NCBI GenBank assembly: GCA_018697195.1
Contig: JAGMWU010000085.1
Coordinates: forward strand, 84,361-148,360
Direction: 5' to 3'
Source of the DNA: Certhia americana
Lineage: Eukaryota; Chordata; Aves; Passeriformes; Certhiidae
DNA length: 64,000 nucleotides
The position numbers and the translations under genes are program-made. Shown here piece by piece: positions 21,375 through 33,479 of this stretch. Position 1 is the first letter of the stretch, and every line of letters starts with the position of its first letter. The notes under the pieces were generated by a model. That model saw nothing but the letters and a program-made list of their open reading frames with translations. It had not been told where the DNA came from and searched no databases.

Positions 21375-22400
21375 TCAATGTACAGGTGGTCCTGCACTGG
21401 CCTCTGTTATAATCTTGACTATGACTGTACAAGCCACAGCTTTCCAGGTTGCACCTGCTTGACTCTCCATGGTGACATGGAATGGTCCTTCCCACTGAGG
21501 TTCCAAAGTCTTTTCTGCCAGACACTTTCCATGGACAGAATCTCCAGGTTGTACATTATGTACTGGCCCATCCAATCTCCTACACCCAATTCCCAGTACA
21601 TGTTTATTGATCTGATTGAGCTGTTTCCCCAGGGCTACCATATATTCTGTTACAGTTTCTTCCCCTACTTGTGCTGATGTTCCCTTCTGGATCTCATGCG
21701 CTCACCCACACAGGATCTCAGAGGGACTCAGTCCTTCCTTTGCCCTTGGCTTGGTTCGTGTGTGTCAGAGAGCCAAAGGAAGGGACTGGGGCCAAGGCAG
21801 ATTGACCTCCTGCCCCAATTTCACAATCTGCTGTTTGATCAGGTGGTTCATCTTGGCTACTTGTCTACTTGATTGGGGACAATATGGGGTATGCAATGGC
21901 CAATTTATATCCAGAGTATTGCTGAGCTGCTGTACCACCTTTGAGATAAAATGGGGCCCTCTGTCTGAGGAAATGACAGCTGGAACCCCAAATCAGGGCA
22001 CTATTTCTTTAACTAATACCTTGACTTATCCAATACCTTGAGCCTAAGCGATTTTAGTAGGAAAAGCCTTAGGCCTTCCTGGAAAGGTATCAGTTACACC
22101 AGTAAAACCCCCTTTTCTAGGGAGTTCTGAGAAATCAATTTGCTATTGTTGGACAGGTCCATTCTTTTTCCCAAATTGAGCCATTTCTGGCTTTGGAGTC
22201 TTTTTAGGATCAGTCTGGAGGCAGAGATTGCACTGTCTGGTTACCTGCCTTACTGTAGTGTATAAATTTCTAGCTATGATGTCTCAAATCAAGTGCTTGT
22301 ACAGGGCCTCTGCTCCCCAATGCCTCTTCCTGTGCTCCTCCCTTACTACAGACCATATTAAATGGCCAGGTATGATTACATTTCCTTCTGGAGTGTGGGC
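21375..22400 (-). pseudogene. ERV-B integrase
   Basis: The minus-strand reading gives the CX2C of the zinc domain (near 22230-22240), the catalytic core and the C-terminal domain with a VQPGD segment and a WEGPF-type SH3-like motif (21460-21570). The first and second catalytic Asp are present (the second in a SDRGPHF context). The catalytic Glu position, 36 residues after the second Asp, reads Ala (plus-strand near 21852). Several in-frame stops are present. Confidence 0.75.
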
Positions 22401-24180
22401 CCACCCTTCTTCATTGTATATCCCCTCCAAATCTGTAATTAGCTTCAGATTCACTCTGTTATAATTTGGCTTACCCTCAAAAATTTTTCCATCTGGAATT
22501 AAAGCCCCTTTTATTTTTACCTCTCTCTTTTCCTGCTTCTTTTCCCTCTCTGTCTGCCAGCTCATTACATTTTTCCAATTCTGTGTTTGCCTTTTGATGT
22601 GCTTTGATGTGCATGATTGCTATTTTCTTTAGGAGCTGTACTGCCTCAAGCAATTTCAGAATTTCTTCTGCATGTTTGATATTTTTCCCTAGGGAGTTCC
22701 ATAGTCCCCTTTCCTTCCAGATTGTTCCATGGGCATGCACAATCCCAAAAGCACACTTTGAGTCTGTACAGATGTTCACTTCCTTACCTTGGGCCAATTC
22801 CAAGGCACGAGTCAAGGCCATTATCTCTGCCTTTTGTGCAGAGGGATTGACGGGCAATTGCTCTGACTCTGTCACCTCCTGACAAGTGGGGACAGCAGAT
22901 GCTGCATGCCTTCTGCCATTCAGGACGTAGCTGCTGCCATCTGTGAACCAGTGCTCTGCACCTTCCATAGGAGCATCCCTCAGATCCAGCTGGATTGAGT
23001 ACGTTGCTTCCATGGTTCCCAAGCAGTCCTGGTGCACTGATTCCCCTGTGTTTCCACTGAGGAGAGAAGCTGGACTGGCAATGTTAGTGACCACAATCTC
23101 CACATCATCCTGCTCCACCAGTACGGCTTGGTACTTCAGGAATCTCTGTGGAGAAAGCCAGTGCCTGCCCTTCACTTCTAACACTGCAGACACTCTATGG
23201 GACACCAACACAGTCATTTTCTGTCCCAAGGGGAATTTTCCTGTTTCCTGGATGTTGAGCACCATGGCTGTTACTGCACACAAGCACCCTGGCCATCCTT
23301 TTGCAGTTGTGTCCAATTGCTTGGAAATGTGGGTGACTGCCCTGGCATGGGCCCAAGTTTGGTGCCAATATCCCTGGGGCAATTCCCTGTTTCTCCTGAG
23401 AACACAAAAAGAAAGGTTTCCTCACGTCAGGGAGTCTCAGGGCTGGAGCTGACATCAGGGCCTTTTTCAGTTGTTCCAAGGCCCTTGTGGCTGGTTTGCG
23501 CCACTGAAGATGCTTCTGCTTGCTGTTAATCTGTGCATACGGGGGCTGAACAAGTAATCCATAATTACAGATCCACAGGTGACACCACCCGGTCATTCCC
23601 AGAAAAGTGCTCAGCTCTTTTACAGTCTGTGGCTTTGGTGTTGGACATAGAGCCTCCATCTGGGCTTGTCCCAAGCTCCTCTGCCCAGCACTGATCTCAC
23701 AGCCCAGGGAAATGACTTCTCACTGCATTACCTGGGCTTTCTTCTTAGACACCTGCTACCCTTGGAGCCCCAAAAAGTTTCAGACACTCATTGTCCAGAC
23801 CATGTAAGAATCTTCTGTCTCAGTGACAATCAGGATGTCATCCATGTATTGCAGCAATCTTCCCTTCCTGGGTGGGGTTTCCCAAGACTGGAGATCTTTG
23901 GCAAGTTGATTGCCAAATATGGTGGGTGAGTTTTTGAATCCTTGAGGCAGTGCAGTCCAGGTGAGTTGAGTCCTTCTTCCACTTTAGGATTTTCCCATTC
24001 AAAGGCAAATATCTTTTGGCTGGCTTCATGGAAAGGGAGGCAAAAGAAAGCATCTTTTGAATCTAGAACAGTGAACCAAGTTAATTCTGTTGTTAACACT
24101 GTTAACAAAGTATATGGATTCACTACCTTGGGATATAAATCCTCTACTATCTTATTGACAGCTCTCAAATCCTGGACCAC
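22401..24180 (-). pseudogene. ERV-B reverse transcriptase and RNase H
   Basis: The RT N-terminal region (VQDLRAVN and NPYTLL blocks) lies in the frame 23830-24180. A frameshift near 23960 puts YMDD into another frame at plus-strand 23837-23848, where it is intact. The thumb region lies at 23530-23674 and the connection plus RNase H in the long frame 22477-23382 (301 codons). There the four RNase H acidic residues (Asp of FTDGSS, Glu of KAE, Asp of CTDSK, Asp of NELAD) are all kept. Typical gamma-like RT, disabled by at least two frameshifts. Confidence 0.82.
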
Positions 24181-24275
24181 TCTATATATTCTATCAGGGA
24201 TCCCTTCCCTATCCTCTTTCTTTAAAGGGTATTATTTTATTCTTACTGGCCATTATCTCTATTTAAATTTTACCT

Positions 24276-24761
24276 CTACCAGTGACGTACTCTTGGCTCT
24301 CCCTGGCTTCTCAGTGGCCCATACTCCAGGGCACACTTGGGCTGTGATGTCTTCAATGATTTCTCCTTCTGTGGGAACATCAAAAAAAGTAAACTCATTA
24401 TTTGTGTTTTTTGTTGATTGTCTGCCTCCAGAGTAATTTCTCCTTTTTTACATCTGATTGTTGCATTTAATTGTTCAAGTAGGTCCCTTCCCAGGAGTGT
24501 GTGTGGTGAATTAGGCAGATATAACAATTTGTGAATATGTTTTTGTTTTTTCAATTTAAATTTTAGGGCTTTACAAAATAAAGCTTTTTTAGCTTGGCCA
24601 GTGGCTCCTTCAACCATACTATAACCCTCTCCCACAGGTATTAGATCTTGCTTTAAGACCAAATATGTTGCCCCAGTATCAATTAGAAATTTTACATGTT
24701 TTTGTTTCCCTCCTTCCCCTAGCTTCATTATAAGCAGTGGATTCGCTAGAGAAGATTCCAC
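24276..24761 (-). pseudogene. ERV-B protease
   Basis: A 161-codon frame with the aspartyl-protease active site Asp-Thr-Gly-Ala at plus-strand 24669-24680 and the conserved LLGRDLL block about 70 residues later. This is gammaretroviral-type organisation, with the protease between the nucleocapsid and RT. The motif is intact, but the frame shifts before RT. Confidence 0.8.
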
Positions 24762-24789
24762 TGGTTCCTGTCAGTCTCCATCTACATTT

Positions 24790-24960
24790 GCCATGACTCG
24801 TGCCCCTTTATTTCCCTTCCCACCACGTTCTGGGCACTCGTTTTTCCAGTGGCCTCATTTTTTACCTATAGCACATTGGTTTCTTCCCAAGCAGGGAGGT
24901 GGAGGCCCCTTTGGGAAATCTGTGTTCTCCTTTTTCTTTTGACACAGCCACTTATGACAA
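24790..24960 (-). pseudogene. ERV-B nucleocapsid zinc knuckle remnant
   Basis: The minus-strand frame shows a CCHC-like knuckle with the second Cys lost and an in-frame stop just before the Gly-His. Basic residues follow. It abuts the protease, as in gag-pro of gammaretroviruses. Nothing of capsid or matrix is recognisable beyond it. Confidence 0.55.
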
Positions 24961-26429
24961 CTCAGGAAACTGCTGTGCTGCTGTAATTATATCTTTTTTT
25001 GACACAAGAGCTCAGTGTGATAAACTGGACACATGCTTTTTTACCCATTTTAGGACACTGACCCTCCGGTAAGTTACATGTTTCGCCAGATCAGTGTTTA
25101 GCCGCACAAAATAAATACAAGGCTTCTTTACCATAATCTAAAGTTCGTAATTTAAGATACTTTTACAGAAGCAGCATATGTACTCGCAGAGCTTAGCACC
25201 CAAAATGCAGTTTCTATTCTACCACCGGCAGCATAAGTTGTATACCAGAAACTTCCATAATTCCATCCCTATTGATATAACTCCCCAACAAATGTACACT
25301 TGATACAGGATATTTTAATTGCGATATAATACAGTAAATTACAGAGAATCCTGACAATCCTTGGGTTCGCTCAAGCTAACCCCTCAGCTCGCTGTGGCCG
25401 CCCCGTGCGCTGTCAGCACAGACACCCTCCTCGGGTTGCCTGATTTTCCAATTCTCCTTTCCCAAAGCTCACGCTGCCTGTCAATTCTCTGACACGCTGC
25501 CCTTGCCAAGTGCAGGCTCCCAGTTTATTACAGGCGTTGAGGCACCCCTTAACCCCAGTTCAAACATTCCGTACCCGCCGTACAGAGGTGTTCTTGTTCA
25601 CCTCCGCATTGAAGGTGGGCGCAGTATGATTCCTCCTAACACGTACCTGTGCCGCGTCTGAGTCCTCTTCCCCGTCCCCACCCTGCAGGCAGGCACAGGG
25701 AACCCAGCCACGGTCCCAACACTGTTGCCTGTGGATAATAATTTACAATTAAAAAAAAAATTGTAAAGCTGTGTTTTGATTATTCCAGCTGGGACACATG
25801 GGAAATTTGCACCAAAGCTGCTCCCCTTTGAGACAGTTTCAGGATAAATCACATTGATCTCACGTACCCACACACATCCCCTTTCCACACCTGTCCCTTC
25901 CCACTCTCATGCCTCTTGCTCTTGTGCGCACCCTCTGGTAATTGTGTGCTGTCCTTTGGGGGGTCTTGTGAGTACCAATGTCTTCATAGATGTTGCTGTT
26001 TTGAACCTCTGTTTCTGGGCAGGTTCGTGGAAGTTGGCTTCGTCCCAGGCCAGTTTGGCCCTGGCCAAATCAGGATCCTGTTCTTGCGATTTCTCAAACC
26101 ACCGGTTCCTTATGTCAGGTTTTCACATACCAAGTCTGCTTTACTGAGTTTTCATAATATACCTAACTACATGCTCTGCTTTATTGAGTAGTTCCAACAT
26201 AACTCTTGATCTTGTGTCCGTTGAGAACCTTACCTAGCATTGATATGTGTTCTCGCTAAAGTGTTTTCTGCTTAATGAGTTTTTTTTTCTGTGTGTCCCC
26301 TATACAAGTGTTTCCTTCTGCTTCTACAAAGATTACGAAATACACGGAATTTTTGTTTCTCTATCCCTCCTCCACCCATTTGCGCAAATTCAAAGGGTTT
26401 TTAATCCAAAATTCTCATACAAATGCACG
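24961..26429. other. unassigned sequence between ERV-B and the zinc-finger relic
   Basis: No gene is seen. A perfect 9-bp inverted repeat TTTACAATT/AATTGTAAA with an eight-A spacer lies at 25742-25767. Short frames (25598-25888, 25854-26147, 26247-26537) have no recognisable features. Confidence 0.4.
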
Positions 26430-26765
26430 CTTCCTTATCACTATCACAACTGCACCTCTTGTCACACCATCACATCCACACAAATGGCTCTATTAATGTG
26501 GGGAATGGGGGAAGAGCTCGCCAGAGGTCCCACCTGATCATATGCCACCAAATGATCCCACACCGGGGAAGGCCCTGCGAGTCTCCCCAGGGTGGAGAGC
26601 TTCACCCCAGAGCTCCTCACTTGACCAAGACACAAACAGAGCCACTGGTAAGGGACGCCCTATAGTGCCAGCGACTGGGAAAGCTTGTGCTGCTGCCGCA
26701 ACTCCACCCCATGGAAGGATCCCGTTGGGCAGAGCCTGCTGATCCGAGTCACAGTCTGACAAGAA
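26430..26765 (+). pseudogene. relic of a C2H2 zinc-finger gene
   Basis: Aligns by eye with the 3' end of the zinc-finger gene at about 3540-3770. It holds a HIHT linker remnant, a Gly-Glu-Cys-like finger start with the GSHL helix as RSHL, a HTGERPC-like linker, the final finger, the stop region (GAGCCACTGGTAAG versus GAGCCACCAGTAAG) and the dead ninth finger. Cys and His positions are mostly destroyed and the frame is broken. It is a decayed paralogue, about 23 kb from the intact gene on the same strand. Confidence 0.75.
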
Positions 26766-26779
26766 ATGACCAAACACGC

Positions 26780-27060
26780 ATGCAACTCTCTTCCCGGGAC
26801 AGGGAGTAAAAAGAGAGAAGGTTTAGTGTGTTACCTTAATATATACATCTTTTGAAGTGTCCCGGGCTTGGGAGAATAAGGTCAAACCTCTCCAAACCCA
26901 CGGTCCATCAGTCCTGCTTCGTCTAGAGAAATGCAAAGCTTTACAAACGTGTGAGAAAAACGACTCCAGAATTCCAAACATTGAATGCCTAAAGAATATG
27001 CAAAAACAGAGAGACATCTCGTCCCTTTTGCCATTAGAAAAAAAAAAAAAAAAAAAAAAT
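26780..27060 (-). repeat. ERV-C putative 3' LTR
   Basis: Shares with 33165-33430 a run of collinear blocks (AGAGAAGGTTTAGTGTG.ACCTT, an AT-rich stretch, a CCACGGTCCA.CA block, a GAAATGCAAA block, ATGCAAAA). It ends in a 22-A tract at 27038-27059. Alignment is by eye and divergence is high. Borders are uncertain. Confidence 0.5.
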
Positions 27061-27189
27061 AAAATGAACGTTAAAATAGAAAATTGTACAATTTTCAATG
27101 GTCCATTGGTGGAGGAATCATCAATTGATCACTCGCCATCCCTCCTCTGATTCATCACTTGATGCTCCGACACCACTTGATGATTTTCA

Positions 27190-27930
27190 GTTTGGTCCAC
27201 CATTTCCATGTTGCCTGTCTAGGCTGGAATTCGTCCTCTGAGTCACGAGGTCAGGACGGACACACCATCGACGGTACCCTTTTGTACTCATATCTGTGGA
27301 TACAACTGCGTCCCTTGCCCCAAAGTGCATAAGGTCAAGGGCTCCACACGGTTTGTGACAAATTTTCGCACCTGAAACATTTACCCGCGACCAGGTGTCT
27401 CTCTGAACCTGCAACGAAGATGACATGATTAAATGACAGGGGCACAGTAAGATATTTTTCTGGGTACACTGCCTTTGCCAACCGACTGTGCGGGGTTCAC
27501 CTGCATTCCTGTGTTTTTGTTTTTGAAGTACCCTTCAGAGTACCAGACATGTTCTACATAGCTTTACCCGTCAGAGTGAGACTACCAAACTTGTGTGCCA
27601 CCCCACGACTGCAGGACTCTGCACCGCTGCACGTGTAAGCCAGGACCATTTTGGAACCAGTGGGTTTTCACAGCAAAGTTTGCCTAAATGGCAACGGCCT
27701 GCCTCCCGTGGGCAAGGACATGCGGGCCTTTCTCCAGTGTTGGCAGAGCCCACATTGCAGAGGAGAAAATGGTGTCCGCTGTGGACAGGCACCACTTGAA
27801 CCGCCGCAATCTGCAATCTGGGTGCTATCGTCTGCCAAAGCTTCCAGGCCCTAAGGCCTCTGGGGTATCCCCCAGCCTGGTAAAGGCACACCACGCGTGC
27901 CATTCATCACAGGACTCAACATTGTACACC
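27190..27930 (-). pseudogene. ERV-C integrase remnant
   Basis: The minus-strand frame at 27571-27903 contains a NPRGL-like block followed by LWQ, the conserved entry to the integrase core of class II retroviruses. The catalytic first Asp is lost (Thr-Ile follows the Gln). A degenerate C-terminal domain extends to about 27190. Many stops. Confidence 0.55.
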
Positions 27931-28029
27931 CCTCAGTAGGTGTGCAGCTGAAACTGCTTCTACAGGTCTGCTTTTGATGGAAAACCCATGTTGATGCCTT
28001 GGCCTTTAGCGTGTCAGGCTGAGGATGCT

Positions 28030-28560
28030 GCCCCGCTGGTTAGCCACTTGTCAGCACTCCCGTTACCTTCTGTTCTGCCACAAACAACCCTGCCGGTCCG
28101 GCGTGTAGACTCCTCACATGTAGAATTAGCATGATGAACCGTATGTCACTGAATGGCCACACACCAGTATTCAGTATTCTCAAACAAAGCAGATTAACTG
28201 ACCTTCCTTCAAAACTGATAACCCAGAGCACTGTGCAATGTCAGCCACATCACAGAATTGTGACCAAATTGAAAGTTCCTGGGACATCTCTCAAATGCAG
28301 TTGCAGCAGCCCTTAATTTTTCAATCAGTTGGGCGGAACCCCTCCTCATGGCCATTTTCCAGAAGCTGCCACTCAGATCCCATCCCTCCGTGATACTCAT
28401 GGCTTTTCTGTTTCCCCACACCCCTCAATGCAGATGTCCCCTTGGCTCACTGGTTTCCTAAGGTATTTTTTCAGCCACAAGGCATTTTTATGAAATTTTT
28501 TGGCTACCTGTCATTAGGCTTGTGCTGGGCAGATGATATGATCTGCCCTGAAAAGTTTGG
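28030..28560 (-). pseudogene. ERV-C RNase H remnant
   Basis: A degenerate His-X-Arg-Ser-(Leu/His) with LPG-like and FIAE-like segments near 28040-28140, and an Ala-rich helix followed by a damaged catalytic Asp block at 28209-28330. These correspond to the C-terminal and middle RNase H motifs of class II pol. Frames are broken throughout. Confidence 0.5.
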
Positions 28561-28699
28561 CGCAGCGCTCTGCGGGAACACACTGTTGAAGGCTCCATTC
28601 AAATCCTCCCTTTGTTTGATCAGGAGTTACTTTGTAGGATCTGCAACCCATCAATTGCAACACGTTGTCAGCATTTGATTTAAAAAGAGCAATGCAGCC

Positions 28700-29780
28700 A
28701 AACATGCATTTTTCCGTCTGTCTGTGGCATGATGGGGCCAGAAAACCCTTCCAAAGACATGCAGAGAATCAGACATTTGTCATTCCTGTTGGCCATGGTA
28801 CCTGTGATGGCTGAATAGGGACTGTTAATACACAGTTGATTCAAACGTCAGGATCAATGCTTAACACTTGGCAAGCAAAACGCGGGCTGCAACACTCCTC
28901 CAGCACCTGACAGCCCTCGAGGGGTTGAATGTTGATTGACTTTCAAATCATAGTCATCCCCTTCAATAATTCAAACAAAGGAGACAATTGTGCTTGGTCC
29001 CTCCAATAGTATGTAACCAAGAGAGAAACCTACAATTGTCCTGACATCATTCAATGTCTTCACCTGGCTGCACACAGTGGCCCCCTCTGGGTTGCCATTG
29101 TCCTTCCATAATTTTGATCCCCAAAATTGGTTCCAAGGGCTGTTGTTGAAACATTTTCTGGAGCCCCCCTGCGCCCATTAGCTGCACGGCATCAACAACT
29201 GAGGCCCGAATCCTAGCAGCTCAGCCTGGGTGACCCAGCCACCAAAATGTCACCCATATAATGATACAGCCGGGCACTCAGAAAACTGCGTGCGAACTCC
29301 AGAAAAGCACCGGCACATACCATATGGCATAAGGCTGGTCTTTTCCGCATGCCCTGGTGCCCAACCTCGCCATTGATATCGCTGTTTGGGCCGCATTGTT
29401 AATTGCTGGCACTGGAGAAAGGCAAATTTCCGTCTGTCATCGGATTCAAAGGGAATTGTGAAACACATCCGTTCAGATGGGCTGCCACAATGAGGATGTG
29501 GCATCTGCTGGAGCAGGGTAGGCGCTGCATGCCACCTGCAATTGTTTCCATGCTTTCCCATCAGTGCATTGACCTTTGGAGGTCTGGTAACAACTTCCAT
29601 TTCCCAGAGTTCTTCTTGATGCCGAAACGGAGTTTCCAGGACTGGTAAAAGGCTCCAGATGACCCTTGTCCAGCTGTTCACTGCACCAGAATTTCGAAAG
29701 GCGACTAACTTTTTTTGAGAGGGGCCTTGATTTTTCCATGATGGGTTTGGTTCGCCCATGCGCCACTGAAAGAGCATAGG
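28700..29780 (-). pseudogene. ERV-C reverse transcriptase
   Basis: The RT start block (QLDKGHLEP) lies at plus-strand about 29652-29680. A KVNAL block, the FTIP...DDRRKFAF block and YQWR follow in alternating frames down to the polymerase motif, which reads Tyr-Met-Gly-Asp at 29249-29260: the first catalytic Asp of YMDD is replaced by Gly. Thumb remnants continue to about 28860. At least three frameshifts. Betaretrovirus-like by block spacing and motif wording. Confidence 0.7.
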
Positions 29781-30240
29781 ACACTCTGCTTCCTTCATCA
29801 CAGTGTGCCCCCATCAAAATTCCGTCCCCTGGCAACACCCCCAATGCAGTGACAGAAACATCCCTTCCCCAGAGGTTAACAAGACATGCAAGTTGACATG
29901 AGCCATAACCTGGCCATGTCCCCGTTTCATGATCCTCACGGGCAGCTACTGGCTCATGTACACTGCAATCATGCCATTCCCAATCTGTGACAGGTGTCTG
30001 CAACAGGCTCCAAGGCCACTCTGGAGTCCCGGCGCAAGGGAGAGAACTGTGACGTCTGTGCCATGTCCAACCCACTGAATGGATCTCCGCAATGCACATA
30101 AGGAATAGACATGGTGCAACACCTTCTCGAGATGGTTCTGTATGCTCGCCCAAGGCCAATCGTGTTCCTGGACCCTGGAGGGCGCCGGTGGATCCAAAGC
30201 CCACCCTCCCCACCCCTCCACAATTGGTTCAACTGCCTAT
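29781..30240 (-). pseudogene. ERV-C protease C-terminal remnant
   Basis: A NLWGRDV block at plus-strand about 29858-29880 is the conserved C-terminal protease motif of class II retroviruses, just before RT. An active-site DTG could not be found, so the N-terminal half is lost or unrecognisable. Confidence 0.5.
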
Positions 30241-33164
30241 GAACCAAGACTTAAAAGCGTAGTTTGAGCAAGCCTGTGTCTAGTTTGGGATGTTACGGGG
30301 TGCAGTGGGCATGATACCAATTGCACAATCTGTCCCCGTGAAATCCACATCAATAGCCCATGTGTACATGATCCCTGAATGGTACACGAGATCTCCCATA
30401 AGTAAGAGCATAGCCTTTCACCCAAGGACCAACGTATCATGGCACCTTTTCCTTTTTTTCGAGACGATTTATACAAACTGTCTGACTAGTGCTGACTAAA
30501 CACTGCGTGAGCCGTAGGTGTTAGCTTTAGTTGGCTAAGCAACCTTCCATCGGCTCCTTGTTCTGGAGAGAAATTCGTGTCCTGTGCGACTGACCTTTGG
30601 CCGCTCTGCTTCCCATTTCCAAACTCAGCAAACCTGGTCTCTAGCATGACACAGTCCCTTACAGGACATTTGCAGTATGGTTTTTAGCCTTCCACGCCAA
30701 CCACCAAAACAGGGAGTTGTGACCTCCTGCCCCTTCTTTTTCGTTTCCACCCCCCAACATTCCGGACCACTGCTGTCCCCCTGCAGCCTGTCCAAAACTG
30801 GCTTCACAGGATTTTCCAGGCAGCCACATTATGACTATTGTGCTAACCTTCACACAGGCTCTGCCATGTCTGGGACAGCAGGTCACAGTAAATCCTCTAT
30901 GAATTCTCCTCGACAATTTGCATTACAATGGGCTTCTCATCGGATTTAAGGAGAGCTTCCTTGCTTCCAGATCTCCCTACTTTCCTCTCCACAGGGCAGT
31001 CAATCTCTCTGGAAATTGTAGGCAAGACTCATCGCTCCCTGGACAACATTTCAATAGGCCTCTTTGAGCAGGCCAATTCCTGATTGAACCCAACGAGCCA
31101 TTACGGTGCCCTTTCCTGCTCGAGCCCAGGGGAAGTCAAACCAGCTTGCCATTAGGAGCGCGAATTAGCCAGCAGCGCCCAACAGCGACATCACTGCCCT
31201 CCACATGTCTGGGATCCGTTGAGCTCCGCTGCACTTCTCTGGCTCCAATTGAGTCCATCTTGGACTCAAAAGTCATGTTTCTACAGGTCGAAAGAACCGA
31301 AGCCAAACCTCGGATGTCATGATAGTATCACTACATCACACAAACAACTCGCGAAGCAGTGCAAATTACTTCAGCAGAGTCCCAGACCATACCTCTTCCA
31401 AACCTATCACAGAGTTCCATCACAGCTGTCCACGAGAAAGGCTGGATAGGGTTATTATGACAACCACCCTAAGCGCAGGAAAAGATTGGTAATACCCCTG
31501 GTAAGGTGGCAGCACCCGCTAATTTCTATCCTGGATTACACAGGGACAAGAGGCAGATGCTGACTGGAATTCATTCAGCTCACACCACCCAATAGCAGCA
31601 TCCCCTGCAGCATCAGCAGAGCCATAGATCCATCTCTGTGACCCGAGAGCGATTCCAAGCAATATTGACCATCTCCTCTGTCCTGGTATTTAACTTCTTG
31701 TCATACCATGGCCCAATGTTCCTTCAACACCGTCAGCTCAAATGGGGAGTGGCCAATTGCTGTTGTGCATGACCCCCCCCAGGGACCCTGCTCTCTTCTG
31801 CTCATTCATCCCCATTCACCCAAATGTGAACACCGCAGGCCGCCAAGCTGCGCCTCCCTCCCATTTTCCCACGGGTGAGCTGGGACTCGGACCACCCTAA
31901 TCAGCTCTGTTGGCCACACCATTCCCAGCAGAGTCCTGTTCCCACGTGTTGGGTGGAGCGGGGCTGTCGCGGAGCCCACTCCACCTGGCGCAGTGGGGGT
32001 AACGCAGAGAAGACACTGCGCGCTGGAGCCGCAATGCACAGCACCCACCACCTGCACTCCTGTGGGGGACGATTGCTTGGGGGGAAAACTGGGTCCAGAC
32101 CGCCCCAGAAGTTCCCATGCTTCAACAGGGTACCCAACCACAGGCACTGCCCATCCTGAAGTGGGCTCGACAAAAAAATCATCGGTGCCCCTCGTCCGGC
32201 AGCTTCCACCACCTTTCATTCCAACAGGCCTGCACAGAAGATGAGGCCCCCGGCGCCGCCCCCTTCTAACTGTGAAATTAGATTGTAATGGCACGTACGT
32301 CCTCCCCTGGCCACAGGCCCGGGTATAGATGGTGTGAATTACCACACGTGTGGGCCCAGTGTTGTCTCAACAACTCGACCCATTGAGGGGCCGGAGCTGA
32401 GGCTGGGACCCCCTGCAGTTCCCCAGTATCTGAAGGGCACAGAGGGATGTCGTTTTCCCCCTGACTGGCCACTGCAGCATCAATGGTGAATATGGGGCCG
32501 GAATCCAATCCCTCAGACCCTCGAGAAGCCCACAGGGCCCACCCATTCACTGCAGGTAGGACAGACCTTGCAATTTGAAGATGGGAAAAAAAAAATCCTC
32601 CCCAGCGCACCGTCTCAGAGGTCTAGTTCAAGGGGTCCGCCTCGTGAGGAAGTGAAGTCTCCTTCCTCCCCCCATCCAAATCCTAGATAGAGAGATCTCC
32701 TTGGAACTCTGTGAAAACCCGGAGACCTGAGAGGAGCCACAGGTAACATCCCCAAAGCCGGTCCCTGACTTCCCAGTGTAACACACTTCTCTCTACATCA
32801 CACTATATTCACAAAGAGACGCTCCATGAATGGTCCCTTCCATCTAGAGAACCTGACTCTCCCTGATAACCGCTCTTCTGCTCGGAAAGAACCCCTTCCT
32901 TACCCGCGACATAAACTTTTTGAACGCACTCGGATATGGATTCGTTTCGTGCAAGTAACGCATGCCCAAGGCTCCAGGACTAGAGATTCTTTCACAAAAA
33001 GCACGGAGTATTGTCACAAGAGCTGCAGGCAAACTTGCCACGTCTCTCCATCACCCGCATGGAAGAGGAAGGGGGGGAACACGAGCAATGCCTCACCCAC
33101 GGGCCTGGTCCTTCTCAATGTCAGCAGTGTGTCAAGCAATTGTCATAGCGTGACCGAAGACACA
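30241..33164 (-). pseudogene. ERV-C gag region, unresolved
   Basis: Nearly 3 kb lies between the protease remnant and the putative 5' LTR, the expected place of gag. No capsid major homology region or zinc knuckle could be read with confidence. The longer minus-strand frames (31806-32345, 32278-32610) are Pro/Gly/Arg-rich. The assignment rests on position only. Confidence 0.35.
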
Positions 33165-33430
33165 TAACTCCGTCGCAGAGAAAGGGAAAGGAGAGAAGTT
33201 TAGTGTGTGACCTTGCATATATATATATCTATATATATCTCGTGCAAATGGTGTACCAGGATTGGGTGAGATTTGCTACCTCCCAACCACCTGGTCCACC
33301 AAGAGTCCATCAATTCTTGTTTCTCCTCGAATGAATGCAAAACAATCATTGTTTACATGAAGTGCGTGACAACTCCACTACAAAATGCACATCAGAACTA
33401 AGAAAACATGCAAAATCAGGCAACAGTTCT
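33165..33430 (-). repeat. ERV-C putative 5' LTR
   Basis: The counterpart of 26780-27060, with the same block order. A (TA)n stretch lies at 33213-33238. I found no convincing primer-binding site next to it, which weakens the border call. Confidence 0.45.
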
Positions 33431-33479
33431 CCGATATCATAGTGGGCATTTTTAAAACCTGGAGCAAAACTGTCCATGT

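Larger units (their letters stand above)
21180..24960 (-). mobile_element. ERV-B: gamma-like provirus remnant
   Basis: On the minus strand, from high to low coordinates: nucleocapsid knuckle, protease, RT, RNase H and integrase, all of gammaretrovirus-like type. No LTR, no bulk gag and no clear env could be identified, so it is truncated at both ends. Stops and frameshifts are frequent. Its RT/protease is related to that of ERV-D at 33480-34400. Confidence 0.85.
26780..33430 (-). mobile_element. ERV-C: class II (beta-like) provirus, heavily decayed
   Basis: On the minus strand from high to low coordinates: a putative 5' LTR (about 33165-33430), a long poorly resolved gag region, a protease C-terminus, RT with a mutated YMDD, RNase H, integrase, and a putative 3' LTR (about 26780-27040). 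The class is supported by the NLWGRD protease end followed by an EQLDKGHLEP-like RT start and a YHYM.DIL polymerase block. Stops and frameshifts occur every few dozen codons. No env was recognised. Confidence 0.75.
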
